DNA of 64,000 nucleotides from Streptomyces violens (lineage in GTDB: Bacteria; Actinomycetota; Actinomycetes; Streptomycetales; Streptomycetaceae), in the NCBI RefSeq assembly GCF_000717745.1, contig NZ_JOBH01000021.1, positions 1 to 64,000 of the forward strand, in the 5' to 3' direction. This document shows positions 52,228 through 61,196 of the stretch, in pieces (position 1 is the first letter of the stretch; each line of letters opens with the position of its first letter). Position numbers and translations under genes: made by a program. The notes below the pieces were generated by a model. That model saw only the letters and a program-made list of their open reading frames with translations. It ran no database searches and had not been told where the DNA came from.

Positions 52228-53361
52228 TCAGCGGAAGCGGCCGGGCCGGAACGCCGCGAGCAGCGGGCTGCGTTCCCCGGTGGTGATCTCCTCGGCCAGC
52301 AGCTCGCCGGCGATCAGGGCGAGGGTCGCGCCGCTGTGGGTGAAGGCCACGAACAGCCCTGCCACCTCGTCGAGTTCACCGAGTACCGGCTCGCCGTCCC
52401 CCGGGATCGGCTTGCGGCCCACGCCGAAGGAATCCAGTTCCAGGGGCGGATGGCCGGCAAGGACGGCCGACGCCTCGCGCAGCAGCTTCTCCACCGTGGC
52501 GTCCTTGACCTCATAGCTGCCGTCCGCATGGGCGACCACCTCGCGCGCCGTGGCGTCGGAGTCCATCACCAGCGCACCGTCCGGAGTGGGCCGCAGCGCC
52601 ACGCGCGGGGTGTTCAGCGTGGCGCGCAGGGCCGTGCCGAGGGGCTTGGTGCGTACGAGCAGCGCCTTTGACGTCGCGTCCGGGATCTCCACGCCGTACT
52701 GCCGTACCGTGCCCGGTACGTCGGCCCCCGTTGCCAGCACGACCGTGTCGACGTCGATGCGCTCACCGGCCCCCGTCCGTACGGCGGCCGCGCGGTCCCC
52801 CTCGATCACGACGGAGGCGGGTCCGGCGCCGGTGAGGATCCGGCCGCCGGCCGCGGTGAGGTCGTCGGCGAGCTGCCGGACGAGCGGGACGAGGTCCACC
52901 CATCCCTCACCCGGGTTGAAGATCGCGCCCTTGTCGGGGATCGCGTCCGGGTCCACCCCGGGCGTCCACCGGGCGACTTCGTCGCGGGTCAGCCACTCGG
53001 CGTCGTATCCGTTGTGCCGCATGTGCGCGAACGCCGCCCGGTGCGACTCGGCCGCGCCGGGCGCCGCCCAGGTCAGCCCGCCGTCGAACTTCAGGTAGTC
53101 GGAGGAGGGGACGCGGGTGGCGAACGTGCGGTACCGGTCCATGCCGAGCAGCCGGAGCCGGTGGTACGCCTCGGAGCGCTTGCCGCCGAAGGAGTTGAGC
53201 CAGGACAGCGAGCGGCCCGACGCCCCGTCGGCCAGTTCGCCCTCGGTGACCAGGACGACGTCCGCACCGCGGCGGGCGAGTTGCGCAGCGGTCGACACCC
53301 CGATGACACCACCGCCCAGAACGGCAACGCGGGGACGAGAAAAGGCGGGAGAGGGGCGCAT
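52228..53361 (-). CDS. FAD-dependent D-amino-acid-oxidase-like oxidoreductase
   Basis: 377 residues, DAO fold. VAVLGGGVIGVSTAAQLARR and VVLVTEGELADGASGRSLSW (FAD N-terminus), WVDLVPLVRQLADDLTAAGG, VVLATGADVPG and the C-terminal GELDEVAGLFVAFTHSGATL flavin motif. Oxidises an amine or amino acid (glycine/sarcosine/D-amino-acid oxidase group). ATG 53361 (MRPSPAF) is preferred because AAAGG is 7 bases upstream; the frame extension to 53394 runs into the operator. Monocistronic, with a large inverted repeat directly upstream, so it is probably tightly controlled. Confidence 0.87.
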   Translation of the reverse strand: MRPSPAFSRPRVAVLGGGVIGVSTAAQLARRGADVVLVTEGELADGASGRSLSWLNSFGGKRSEAYHRLRLLGMDRYRTFATRVPSSDYLKFDGGLTWAAPGAAESHRAAFAHMRHNGYDAEWLTRDEVARWTPGVDPDAIPDKGAIFNPGEGWVDLVPLVRQLADDLTAAGGRILTGAGPASVVIEGDRAAAVRTGAGERIDVDTVVLATGADVPGTVRQYGVEIPDATSKALLVRTKPLGTALRATLNTPRVALRPTPDGALVMDSDATAREVVAHADGSYEVKDATVEKLLREASAVLAGHPPLELDSFGVGRKPIPGDGEPVLGELDEVAGLFVAFTHSGATLALIAGELLAEEITTGERSPLLAAFRPGRFR

Positions 53362-53378
53362 AGAAGTACCTTTCGACA

Positions 53379-53419
53379 GTGAGAACGTTCCCACGCTCAG
53401 ACTGTGGGAACGTTCTCAC
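53379..53419. promoter_or_regulatory. Inverted-repeat operator, 16-bp perfect arms
   Basis: GTGAGAACGTTCCCAC (53379-53394) and its exact reverse complement GTGGGAACGTTCTCAC (53404-53419) with 9 bases between. Each arm holds the palindrome GAACGTTC, so two 8-bp palindromes lie 25 bases apart, 17 bases before the oxidase start codon. The GAACGTTC core resembles LacI/PurR-type operators. The regulator gene is not adjacent. Confidence 0.75.
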
Positions 53420-53500
53420 GACGCCTTGGGAGCGTCAAGACGCGACGGCCCGGCGGCCGCTCTCGAGGAGCGGGCCGCCGGGCCGCGCGGGTGGTGCCGG

Positions 53501-53695
53501 TCAGGTTTCGTCGCGGTCCGTCAGGGAGTCCTTGATCCCCCGGCTCTGGCCCTTGGCGTCGTCCATGGCGTTCTTCGCCTTGCCCTTGGCCTCGTCGGCG
53601 CGGCCCTCGCCCTTCGTCCGGCTGTCGCCGGTGGCCTTGCCGGCCATCCGCTTGGCCTTGCCCTTGAGCTTGTCCATGGCGCCCTTGTCACCCAT
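53501..53695 (-). CDS. CsbD-family small stress protein
   Basis: 64 residues, very Lys/Gly/Asp-rich helix-forming repeats: MDKLKGKAKRMAGKATGDSR and KGEGRADEAKGKAKNAMDDA, typical of CsbD proteins made under general-stress sigma-factor control. Molecular role unknown. ATG 53695 with AAGGAG 8 bases upstream; the frame open to 53857 has no protein character. Single gene. Confidence 0.88.
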   Translation of the reverse strand: MGDKGAMDKLKGKAKRMAGKATGDSRTKGEGRADEAKGKAKNAMDDAKGQSRGIKDSLTDRDET

Positions 53696-53914
53696 GCCGG
53701 AACTCCTTCGTCTCGTTCGGCGGGACGGCAACCACGCTGCCCCACCCCTCGCCGGCCCGCACCCGGAGAGGGCCGGGCCGGTGCGGTCACCGGCGGCTGG
53801 ACTCGTGCAACCCACCCCCATCTGGTCCTGTCCCGCCGGTCGTCCAGCGGGCAGCATGTCGGAAATTCCATACCGATCAGCAGGCGCCGGCCTGCGTCAG
53901 GTGGTGACCGCTCG

Positions 53915-55624
53915 ATGCCCGAGGTACCCCGTACCGCCGATCCATTCACAGCCGCCGATCTGGTCCTGCTCAACGGCACGGTCCGCACGATGGACCGGGC
54001 CGGTACGACCCGTACCGCACTCGCCGCGCGCGGCGGACGGGTGCTCGCCGTCGACGACGACGCCGCGGTGCGCGGACTCATCGGGCCGCACACCCGAGTA
54101 CTGGACCTCCAAGGCCGCTGCGCGGTGCCGGGGTTCATCGAGACCCACAACCACCCCACCTTCTTCGGGCTGACGCTTGCCGCGGACGTCGACGCGGGCA
54201 GCCCGCCCAACGCCACCATCGCCGACATCGTCGCCCGGGTGGAGCAGGCCGCCGCCGACGCCGAGCCGGGCACCTGGGTGCGCGGCTACCGGTACGACGA
54301 CACGCTGCTCGCCGACGACCGGCACCCCACCCGCGCCGACCTCGACCCGGTGTCCAGGGACCGGCCGGTCTGCCTCCAGCACGTCTCCGGCCACTTCTGT
54401 GTACTGAATACAGCGGGGCTGCGGCTGCTCGGCATCGACCGGAACACCCCTGACCCGGTGGGCGGCGCGATCCACCGGGACGCGGCGGGTGAGCCGGACG
54501 GGGTGCTCGCGGAGACCGCCGCGTTCGCCGCCTACGCCGCCATGCCCAAGCCGGAGACCGCCGACCTCGCCGAGGCGATCGGGCTGGCCGGTGACGCCTA
54601 TCTGGCGGCCGGCGTCACCACCGTCCACGACACCGGCCTCGGGCTGGTCGGCGGGCCTGCGGAACTCGACGCGTACCGGCTGGCGCGCCGCAAGGGACGG
54701 CTGCGCAACCGCGTCCGGGCGTACCTCGTGCAGGACCTCTTCCCCGGTCTGTCGCGCGGCGAGCTCAGCCCGGTGGAGGCGGGCGTCGCCGGGCTCGGCG
54801 ACGACCTCTTCCGGGTGGCCGGCGTGAAGCTGTGGGCCGACGGCTCGCTGCAGGGGCTGACCGGCTGCGTCTCGGAGGGGTACGCCTGCGCGCCGGACAA
54901 GAACGGGCTGCTGATCTTCCCGCAGGACGATCTCAGCAGGCGGGTGGCCACGCTGCACGAGGCGGGCTGGCAGGTCGCGATCCACGGCAACGGGGACGGG
55001 GCGATCCAGGCGATCCTGGAGGCGTACGCGAAGCTCGGCCTCGACCCGCTGGAGGGCGACCGGCGGCACCGTATCGAGCACTGCCAGATGGTCAGCGAGC
55101 GGCAGCTGGACCAGATGGCCGCGGCGGGCATCCTCGCGTCCTTCTTCATCAAGCACGTCTACTACTGGGGCGACCGGCACCGGGACCGGTTCCTCGGCCC
55201 CGAGCGGGCGCGGCGCATCGACCCGCTCGCCTCCGCGGTCAAGCACGGGGTGACCTTCGGCCTGCACTCGGACACGCCGGTGGTCCCCGTGCCGCCGCTG
55301 GAGGGCATCTGGTGCGCGGTGCGCCGGACGACCCGCGACGGCCACGAACTGGGGCCCGAGCAGCGGGTGGACGTGGACACGGCGCTGCGCGGCTACACCA
55401 GCCAGGCCGCCCACCTCGGCTTCGAGGAGCGCGAGAAAGGCAGCCTGGAGCCGGGGAAGCTGGCGGACATCGCGGTGCTCTCCGCCGATCCGGGCGCCGT
55501 CGCGCCGGACGCGGTGCGGGCGCTCCAGGTGGACGCGACGGTCATCGGCGGCGAGGTCGTGCGGTGCGGCGCCGGGCTGGACGCCGGGCGTGCGGCCGAG
55601 GCCGGGGGAGGGGACGGCCGGTGA
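53915..55624 (+). CDS. YtcJ/NfdA-type amidohydrolase
   Basis: 569 residues, amidohydrolase family 3. Composite N-terminal beta-domain (DLVLLNGTVRTMDRAGTTRT), metal site IETHNHPTFFG, then LQHVSGHFCVLNTAGLR, VKLWADGSLQGLTG, AIHGNGDGAIQAIL, HRIEHCQMV and GLHSDTPVVPVPP (catalytic Asp). Hydrolyses an N-acyl/formyl/cyclic amide; substrate unknown. Coupled by GTGA to the DUF3311 gene and through it to a sodium:solute symporter, so it probably acts on the imported compound. ATG 53915; AGGTGG is ~9 bases upstream, and the open frame from 53117 is non-coding. Confidence 0.88.
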   Translation: MPEVPRTADPFTAADLVLLNGTVRTMDRAGTTRTALAARGGRVLAVDDDAAVRGLIGPHTRVLDLQGRCAVPGFIETHNHPTFFGLTLAADVDAGSPPNATIADIVARVEQAAADAEPGTWVRGYRYDDTLLADDRHPTRADLDPVSRDRPVCLQHVSGHFCVLNTAGLRLLGIDRNTPDPVGGAIHRDAAGEPDGVLAETAAFAAYAAMPKPETADLAEAIGLAGDAYLAAGVTTVHDTGLGLVGGPAELDAYRLARRKGRLRNRVRAYLVQDLFPGLSRGELSPVEAGVAGLGDDLFRVAGVKLWADGSLQGLTGCVSEGYACAPDKNGLLIFPQDDLSRRVATLHEAGWQVAIHGNGDGAIQAILEAYAKLGLDPLEGDRRHRIEHCQMVSERQLDQMAAAGILASFFIKHVYYWGDRHRDRFLGPERARRIDPLASAVKHGVTFGLHSDTPVVPVPPLEGIWCAVRRTTRDGHELGPEQRVDVDTALRGYTSQAAHLGFEEREKGSLEPGKLADIAVLSADPGAVAPDAVRALQVDATVIGGEVVRCGAGLDAGRAAEAGGGDGR

Positions 55625-55857
55625 GCGGCGCGCGCAAGAGCGTCGGCATCGGGCTCGGGCTGCCGGTCCTGGCGATCCTCGTCGTCATGCCGCTGCTCGC
55701 GGACACGGACGTGTACATCCTCGGCATCCCGCTGCTGTGGGCATGGATGTTCGCCTGGTTCCCGCTCACCAGCCTGTGCCTGTGGGTGGCCTGGCGGATC
55801 GACGAACCGCGGTACCGGGACGACGACGAACGCAGCGACGAGGGAGTGGCGAGATGA
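55621..55857 (+). CDS. DUF3311 small membrane protein
   Basis: 78 residues with two membrane helices (GIGLGLPVLAILVVMPLLAD, then LGIPLLWAWMFAWFPLTSLC) and an acidic tail (DEPRYRDDDERSDE). DUF3311 proteins almost always precede a sodium:solute symporter and resemble the small YhdT-like subunit of pantothenate-type transporters. Overlaps both neighbours by 4 bases (GTGA, ATGA). Confidence 0.88.
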   Translation: MSGARKSVGIGLGLPVLAILVVMPLLADTDVYILGIPLLWAWMFAWFPLTSLCLWVAWRIDEPRYRDDDERSDEGVAR

Positions 55858-57290
55858 CCGCGGCGATCTTCTTCGGCGTCATGGCGCTCTCGGTCCTGGT
55901 CGCCTTCAGCGCCCGGCGCGGGATGAAGAACATGTCGATCGGGGAGTACCTCGTCGGCGGCCGCTCCTTCCCGCCCTGGCTGCTGTACTTCCTCGCGGTC
56001 GGCGAGATCTACAGCATCGGCACCATGATCGGCTTTCCGGCGGGCATCTACGCGGGCGGCGCGAGCTACGGCATCTGGTTCCTCGGCTACATCCTGCTGG
56101 CCTATCCGCTCGGGTACTACATCGCGCCGCTGATCTGGCGGGCCGGCGTGCGGTACGACGCGATGACCATCCCGGACGTCTTCGGGCGGCACTTCCGCAG
56201 CCGCAGCCTGGAGCTGGTCACCGCGGGCGCGCTGCTGCTCGCGCTGGTGCCGTGGGGGCAGTACCAGTTCATCGGCATGCAGGTCGTGCTGCAGGCGCTC
56301 GGGCTGCCGATCACCCCCGTGCAGTCGGTGATCCTGGCGGGCGTGATCGCCTTCCTCTACCTGGCCGTCTCCGGAGTACGCTCGCCCGCCTTCGTCGCGA
56401 TCCTGAAGGACGTGCTGATGGTGCTGGGCATCGTCGTGGCCGGGGTGGTGGCGGTGACGGCGGGCGGCGGCCCGGCGGAGGTCTTCGGCCCGCATTCCGT
56501 GCCGCGCGCGCAGATGACGATGAGCGGGTCGCCGATGGTCTTCGCGCTCACCACCATCGTCTTCCAGAGCGTCACCTTCTACCTGGGCTTCTCCGCCGCG
56601 TACATCTTCACCGCCAAGTCCGAGCGGGCGATCAAGTCCTCGACGGTGTGGATGCCGGTCTACATGCTGATGTATCCGTTCCTGGTCGCCACCGCCTACT
56701 TCGCCTTCGCCGACCGGCCGGACGTCAAGGACCCCAACACGGTCTTCATGGCGATCGTCCAGGACCGACTGCCGGACTGGCTGGTGGGCGTGGTGGCCGC
56801 GGGCGCGGGCCTGTCGGGCGTCCTGGTACTGGCCGTCACCGCGCTGACCATCGGCGGCATCGTCTCCCGCAACCTCGCGCCGAACATCCGCCCCGAGGCC
56901 CAGCGCCGCACCACCACGGCGGTGGTCGCGGTTTTCCTGGTCGCCGCCGCGGTGCTCACCCTCACCGCCTCGACGCTGATGCTGACGGTGCTCAACCTGA
57001 CGTACTACCTGCTCGGCCAGCTCGTACCGGGCTGGCTCGCGCTGATGTTCTGCCGACGGGTGCGGCCGTGGGCGGTCTCGGTGGGGATGCTCGGCGGCAT
57101 CGCGGCATCCATCGTGCTGTACGTGACCGACCCCGGGCTCGGCGGCATCAACGCCGGTCTGGTGGCGGTGGCCTTCAACTGCGTACTGATGTTCGGGCTG
57201 AGCCTGCTGCGCCCCGGCCCGGCCACCGAGCCGGTGTCGGCGCATCCCCGGGTGACGTCCGGTCAGGGCATGCGCGCGGACCCCCCTTAG
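55854..57290 (+). CDS. Sodium:solute symporter (SSS family)
   Basis: 478 residues, about 13 membrane helices. SSS family features: MSIGEYLVGGRSFPPWLLYF (the xxYxxGGR signature), VGEIYSIGTMIGFPAGIYAG, GVRYDAMTIPDVFGRHFRSR, and GLSGVLVLAVTALTIGGIVSRNLA (Na+ site region). Imports the substrate of the upstream amidohydrolase, with the DUF3311 protein as probable small subunit. Substrate cannot be told from sequence. Confidence 0.9.
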   Translation: MTAAIFFGVMALSVLVAFSARRGMKNMSIGEYLVGGRSFPPWLLYFLAVGEIYSIGTMIGFPAGIYAGGASYGIWFLGYILLAYPLGYYIAPLIWRAGVRYDAMTIPDVFGRHFRSRSLELVTAGALLLALVPWGQYQFIGMQVVLQALGLPITPVQSVILAGVIAFLYLAVSGVRSPAFVAILKDVLMVLGIVVAGVVAVTAGGGPAEVFGPHSVPRAQMTMSGSPMVFALTTIVFQSVTFYLGFSAAYIFTAKSERAIKSSTVWMPVYMLMYPFLVATAYFAFADRPDVKDPNTVFMAIVQDRLPDWLVGVVAAGAGLSGVLVLAVTALTIGGIVSRNLAPNIRPEAQRRTTTAVVAVFLVAAAVLTLTASTLMLTVLNLTYYLLGQLVPGWLALMFCRRVRPWAVSVGMLGGIAASIVLYVTDPGLGGINAGLVAVAFNCVLMFGLSLLRPGPATEPVSAHPRVTSGQGMRADPP

Positions 57291-57343
57291 GCCGGGCGCG
57301 CGACCCTGCGGCAGGAGGAAGGCAGCAGTGTTAGAAATTGGTT

Positions 57344-60106
57344 ATGGCGGGTCATCGTCGGATTCATCACCCTTTGCGGGCAGGGTCGCGTTCCCTGCTG
57401 AATCCGCGCAGCCTCGCCGGACAGGTCTTCGTCCTCCAAGTGGTCATCGTGGTGCTGCTGGTGGTGGCCGCCGTCACGGCCCTGGCCCTCCAGGCCACGC
57501 GGGACAGCAACGACGCGGCGGAGCACCGCTCGCTGTCCGTGGCGGAGACCTTCGCGGCCTCCGCCGGCGCGGCCAGGGCGATGGACGGCCCGAACCCCAC
57601 GGCGGAGCTGCAGCCGCGCGCCGAAGCGGTGCGCAAACGGGCCGACGTGGACTACATCGTCGTCATGAACCTGGACGGCATCCGGGTGACCCACCCCGAC
57701 CGGAAGCTGATCGGCAAGCATGTGGTCGGCGCCTTCGGCCCGGCCCTGGTGGCCGCCCGTAAGGGACAGTCGTACACGGAGATCATTCCCGGCGGCCCCC
57801 TGGGGGACGCCGTGGACACCACCGCACCCATCACCCGCGCCGACGGCTCCCTCGTGGGCCTGGTCTCGGCCGGCATCACCCTGGAGCGCGCGGGGAGCAC
57901 CCTGGACCGCCAGATGCCGGTGCTGCTCAGCGCCGCCGCGCTGGGCCTGGGGCTGGCCGCCGGCGGTACGGCCCTGGTGACCCGGCGGCTCCGCCGCCAG
58001 ACGCACGGCCTGGGCCAGGCCGAGATGACCCGGATGTACGAGCACCACGACGCGGTCCTGCACGCCGTGCGCGAAGGCGTGGTGATCCTCGGCGGTGACG
58101 GGCGGCTGCTGCTGGTCAATGACGAGGCGCGGCGCCTGCTGGAGCTGCCCGACGGCCTCGACGGGCGGGCCGTCGACGCGGTCGGACTGCCGGACCGGCT
58201 GGTGGAGCTGATGCGCTCCGGACGGTCGGCCACCGACGAGGTGCACCACGTGGGCCAGCGGCTGCTGGCCGTCAATGTACGGTCGACCGCCCGCGCGGGC
58301 GGACCGCGCGGCAGCGTCACCACCCTCCGCGACACCACCGAACTCGCCGCCCTGACCGGCCGCGCGGAGGTCGCCGGTGAGCGGCTGAAGCTGCTGTACG
58401 AGTCGGGGGTGCGGATCGGCACGACCCTGGACGTGGTGCGCACGGCGGAGGAGCTGGCGGAGGTGGCGGTGCCGCGGTTCGCCGACATCGTCACCGTCGA
58501 CCTGCTGGACGCGGTGACGGAGGGGGACGAGCCGTCGGTGCACGCCGGATGGCGGATGCGGCGGACCGCGACCAAGGGCGGACCGGGCGAGCCCGGCCTG
58601 TACCCCCTCGGCGAGCTGATCCACTTTGTGTCGACCACCCCACAGGTACGGGCCCTGAACGAAGGCCGCGCGGCGCTCGTGGCGGACCTGACGCGCACGG
58701 ACGAGTGGTCCGACCAGGACCGGACGCGGGGCGCCGCGTTGCTGCAGGCCGGTGTGCACTCCCTGGTGACGGTGCCGCTGCGGGCCCGCGGCGTGGTGCT
58801 GGGCATGGTCAATTTCTGGCGGTCGGAGGGGTCCGAGCCGTTCCAGGAGGAGGACCTCTCCTTCGCCGAGGAGGTCAGCGCACGGGCCGCGGTCTGCATC
58901 GACAACGCCCGGCGCTACGCGCGCGAGCACGCGATGGCCGTGACCCTCCAGCGCAGCCTGCTGCCCCGCGGCCTCCCGGAGCAGGATGCGCTGGACGTGG
59001 CCTGGCGGTATCTGCCGGCCCAGGCGGGGGTGGGCGGCGACTGGTTCGACGTCATCCCGCTGCCGGGCGCGCGGGTGGCGCTGGTGGTGGGCGACGTGGT
59101 GGGGCACGGGCTGCACGCCGCGGCGACGATGGGGCGGCTGCGGACCGCGGTGCACAACTTCTCCTCGCTGGACCTGCCGGTCGACGAACTGCTCGGCCAT
59201 CTGGACGAGCTGGTCACCCGTATAGACAGCGAGGAGGACAGCGAGGGCGCCCGCGGCTGGGAGGGCGTGACGGGCGCGACCTGCCTGTATGCGATCTACG
59301 ACTCGGTGAGTGGGGTATGCACCGTGGCCACGGCCGGCCACCCCGGTCCCGCCCTGATGGGCCCGGACGGCACGGTCACCTACCCGGACGTCGCGCCCTC
59401 CCCGCCGCTGGGGCTGGGCGGTCACCCCTTCGAGACCACCGAACTGCGGCTGACCGAGGGCTCGTCCCTGGTGCTGTTCACGGACGGCCTGGTCGAGGAC
59501 CGCGGACGCGACATCGACGTCGGCCTGGACATGCTGGCCGGGGCGCTGGAGGGCGCCGCGGGCCGCAGCCCGGAGGAGATGTGCCAGGCCGCCGTCGACG
59601 CGATGGTGCCCGAACGCGCGTCCGACGACATCGCCCTGGTGGTCGCCCGTACCCGGCTGCTCGCGTCGGCGAAGGTGGCGGACTGGGAGGTGGCCCCGGA
59701 CCCGGCGGAGGTGGGCCGGCTGCGCGCCGAGTGCGGGGCACAGCTCGCGGAGTGGGGCCTGTCGGACATCGGGTTCAGCACGGAACTGATCCTCAGCGAG
59801 CTGATCACGAACGCGATCCGGTACGGCGCGCCGCCGATGCGGCTGCGGCTGCTCCGCGACCGCTGCCTGATCTGCGAGGTGGCGGACAGCAGCAGCACGG
59901 CCCCGCACCTGCGCCGGGCGACGAGCACGGACGAGGGCGGCCGCGGACTGTTCCTCGTCGCGCATCTGTCGCAGCGGTGGGGGACCCGGTACACCCCCGG
60001 CGGCAAGGTCATCTGGACCGAACAGCAGCTCTCGGGGGCCAGCGCGGCGGCCATCGAGACACCGGCGGATGTGCTGCTGGATCAGTTCGACGACACGGGG
60101 TTCTGA
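57344..60106 (+). CDS. Cache-PAS-GAF-SpoIIE-HATPase sensor phosphatase
   Basis: 920 residues. Membrane helix 1 (GQVFVLQVVIVVLLVVAAVT), external single-Cache/DcuS-like domain (~65-175, VDYIVVMNLDGIRVTHPDRK, DTTAPITRADGSLVGLVSAG), helix 2 (LLSAAALGLGLAAGGTALVT), PAS (~230-330), GAF (~350-520), SpoIIE/PPM phosphatase (~545-770; GVGGDWFDVIPL, VVGDVVGHGLH, SDDIALVVAR) and C-terminal HATPase (~780-895; ILSELITNAIRYG). It could dephosphorylate an anti-anti-sigma factor and also bind it or phosphorylate it as an anti-sigma kinase. ATG 57344 (or TTG 57338); the only GGAGG (57314) is too far, so the start is uncertain. Confidence 0.88.
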   Translation: MAGHRRIHHPLRAGSRSLLNPRSLAGQVFVLQVVIVVLLVVAAVTALALQATRDSNDAAEHRSLSVAETFAASAGAARAMDGPNPTAELQPRAEAVRKRADVDYIVVMNLDGIRVTHPDRKLIGKHVVGAFGPALVAARKGQSYTEIIPGGPLGDAVDTTAPITRADGSLVGLVSAGITLERAGSTLDRQMPVLLSAAALGLGLAAGGTALVTRRLRRQTHGLGQAEMTRMYEHHDAVLHAVREGVVILGGDGRLLLVNDEARRLLELPDGLDGRAVDAVGLPDRLVELMRSGRSATDEVHHVGQRLLAVNVRSTARAGGPRGSVTTLRDTTELAALTGRAEVAGERLKLLYESGVRIGTTLDVVRTAEELAEVAVPRFADIVTVDLLDAVTEGDEPSVHAGWRMRRTATKGGPGEPGLYPLGELIHFVSTTPQVRALNEGRAALVADLTRTDEWSDQDRTRGAALLQAGVHSLVTVPLRARGVVLGMVNFWRSEGSEPFQEEDLSFAEEVSARAAVCIDNARRYAREHAMAVTLQRSLLPRGLPEQDALDVAWRYLPAQAGVGGDWFDVIPLPGARVALVVGDVVGHGLHAAATMGRLRTAVHNFSSLDLPVDELLGHLDELVTRIDSEEDSEGARGWEGVTGATCLYAIYDSVSGVCTVATAGHPGPALMGPDGTVTYPDVAPSPPLGLGGHPFETTELRLTEGSSLVLFTDGLVEDRGRDIDVGLDMLAGALEGAAGRSPEEMCQAAVDAMVPERASDDIALVVARTRLLASAKVADWEVAPDPAEVGRLRAECGAQLAEWGLSDIGFSTELILSELITNAIRYGAPPMRLRLLRDRCLICEVADSSSTAPHLRRATSTDEGGRGLFLVAHLSQRWGTRYTPGGKVIWTEQQLSGASAAAIETPADVLLDQFDDTGF

Positions 60107-60138
60107 GGCGGGGGATTTGTGGCGGGGCCCCGGTACCC

Positions 60139-61002
60139 CTACGGCAGGTGCAGCCGGTCGCCGCCCGCCAGGATCGCGGCCGCCAGCGCCTCGGCCGGGC
60201 GGCTCGCCGGGGCGTCCGGGCGGCCGTGCACCAGGACGAAGTCGACGCCCCCGAGGTCCGGCAGGCCCGCCCGGGCGCCCACCCGGACCAGCCCCGGCGG
60301 GATCATGCCGAGCGAGTGCGCCATCACGCCGAGCCCCGCGCGGGTCGCCGCGATCAGCCCGTTGAGGCTGCCGCTCGTACAGGCGATGCGCCACTCGCGG
60401 CCCTGCGCCTCCAGCGCCTGGAGCGCGCGGCCCCGGGTCAGCGCCGGCTGCGGGAACAGCACCAGCGGTACCGGCCGCTGCGGGTCCAGCCGCAGCCGCT
60501 CGCTGCCGATCCACACCAGCTTGTCCCGCCAGATCAGCCGCCCCTGCGGATCCTCCGGGCGCCGCTTGGCCAGTACGAGGTCCAGCCGCCCGGCCGCCAG
60601 CCGCTCGTGCAGCGTCCCCGACAGCTCGACCGTCAGCTCCAGATCGACCTCCGGATGGTCACGGCGGAACCCCTCCAGCACCTCCGGCAGCCGGGTCAGT
60701 ACGAAGTCCTCGGACGCGCCGAACCGCAGCCGGCCGCGCAGCCGCGTCCCCGCGAAGAAGTCCGTGGCCCGCTCGTTGGCCTCCAGGATCGTGCGCGCGA
60801 AGCCGAGCATCGCCTCGCCGTCCTCGGTCAGCTCCACCCCGTGGGTGTCCCGCGCGAACAGTCGGCGCCCGGCCGCCGCCTCCAGCTTCCGCACGTGCTG
60901 GCTGACGGTCGACTGCTGCACACCGAGGCGCTGCGCGGCCTGCGTGAAGCTCAGGGTCTGCGCCACGGCCAGGAACGTCCGCAGCTGTACGGGATCGAAC
61001 AC
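60139..61002 (-). CDS. LysR-family transcriptional regulator
   Basis: 287 residues. Winged helix at 5-62 (LRTFLAVAQTLSFTQAAQRL, VQQSTVSQHVRKLEAAAGRR) and a periplasmic-binding-type effector domain. GTG start at 61002. Divergent from the bile-acid-symporter-like gene, which it most likely controls; paired GCATACGGCA repeats lie between (61117-61126 and 61145-61154). Confidence 0.9.
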   Translation of the reverse strand: MFDPVQLRTFLAVAQTLSFTQAAQRLGVQQSTVSQHVRKLEAAAGRRLFARDTHGVELTEDGEAMLGFARTILEANERATDFFAGTRLRGRLRFGASEDFVLTRLPEVLEGFRRDHPEVDLELTVELSGTLHERLAAGRLDLVLAKRRPEDPQGRLIWRDKLVWIGSERLRLDPQRPVPLVLFPQPALTRGRALQALEAQGREWRIACTSGSLNGLIAATRAGLGVMAHSLGMIPPGLVRVGARAGLPDLGGVDFVLVHGRPDAPASRPAEALAAAILAGGDRLHLP

Positions 61003-61116
61003 GCTCCGACCCTACCCCCGCCCATCACGTTCCGGCATGACAGTGACTACGGTAAGCGGGCTTCCCGATTGCCATGAACTGGCGCACCCTGGAGTAGGCA
61101 CCGTCCATGCCCCGGG

Positions 61117-61154
61117 GCATACGGCACACCGCATGCTGCACATCGCATACGGCA
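61117..61154. promoter_or_regulatory. Paired direct repeats in the LysR/transporter intergenic region
   Basis: GCATACGGCA occurs at 61117-61126 and again at 61145-61154 (28-base step), within a stretch rich in CGCATGC/GCATGC. It may hold regulator sites for the LysR protein. Confidence 0.4.
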
Positions 61155-61196
61155 TGCCGCTTGTCCCAGCCCGAGCCGCCGACCGATAGAGAGACC

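Noticed and set aside
57287..60514. Minus-strand open frame of over 1000 codons
   Set aside because: Fully antisense to the sensor phosphatase; composition is that of a GC-rich third-position shadow with no domain.
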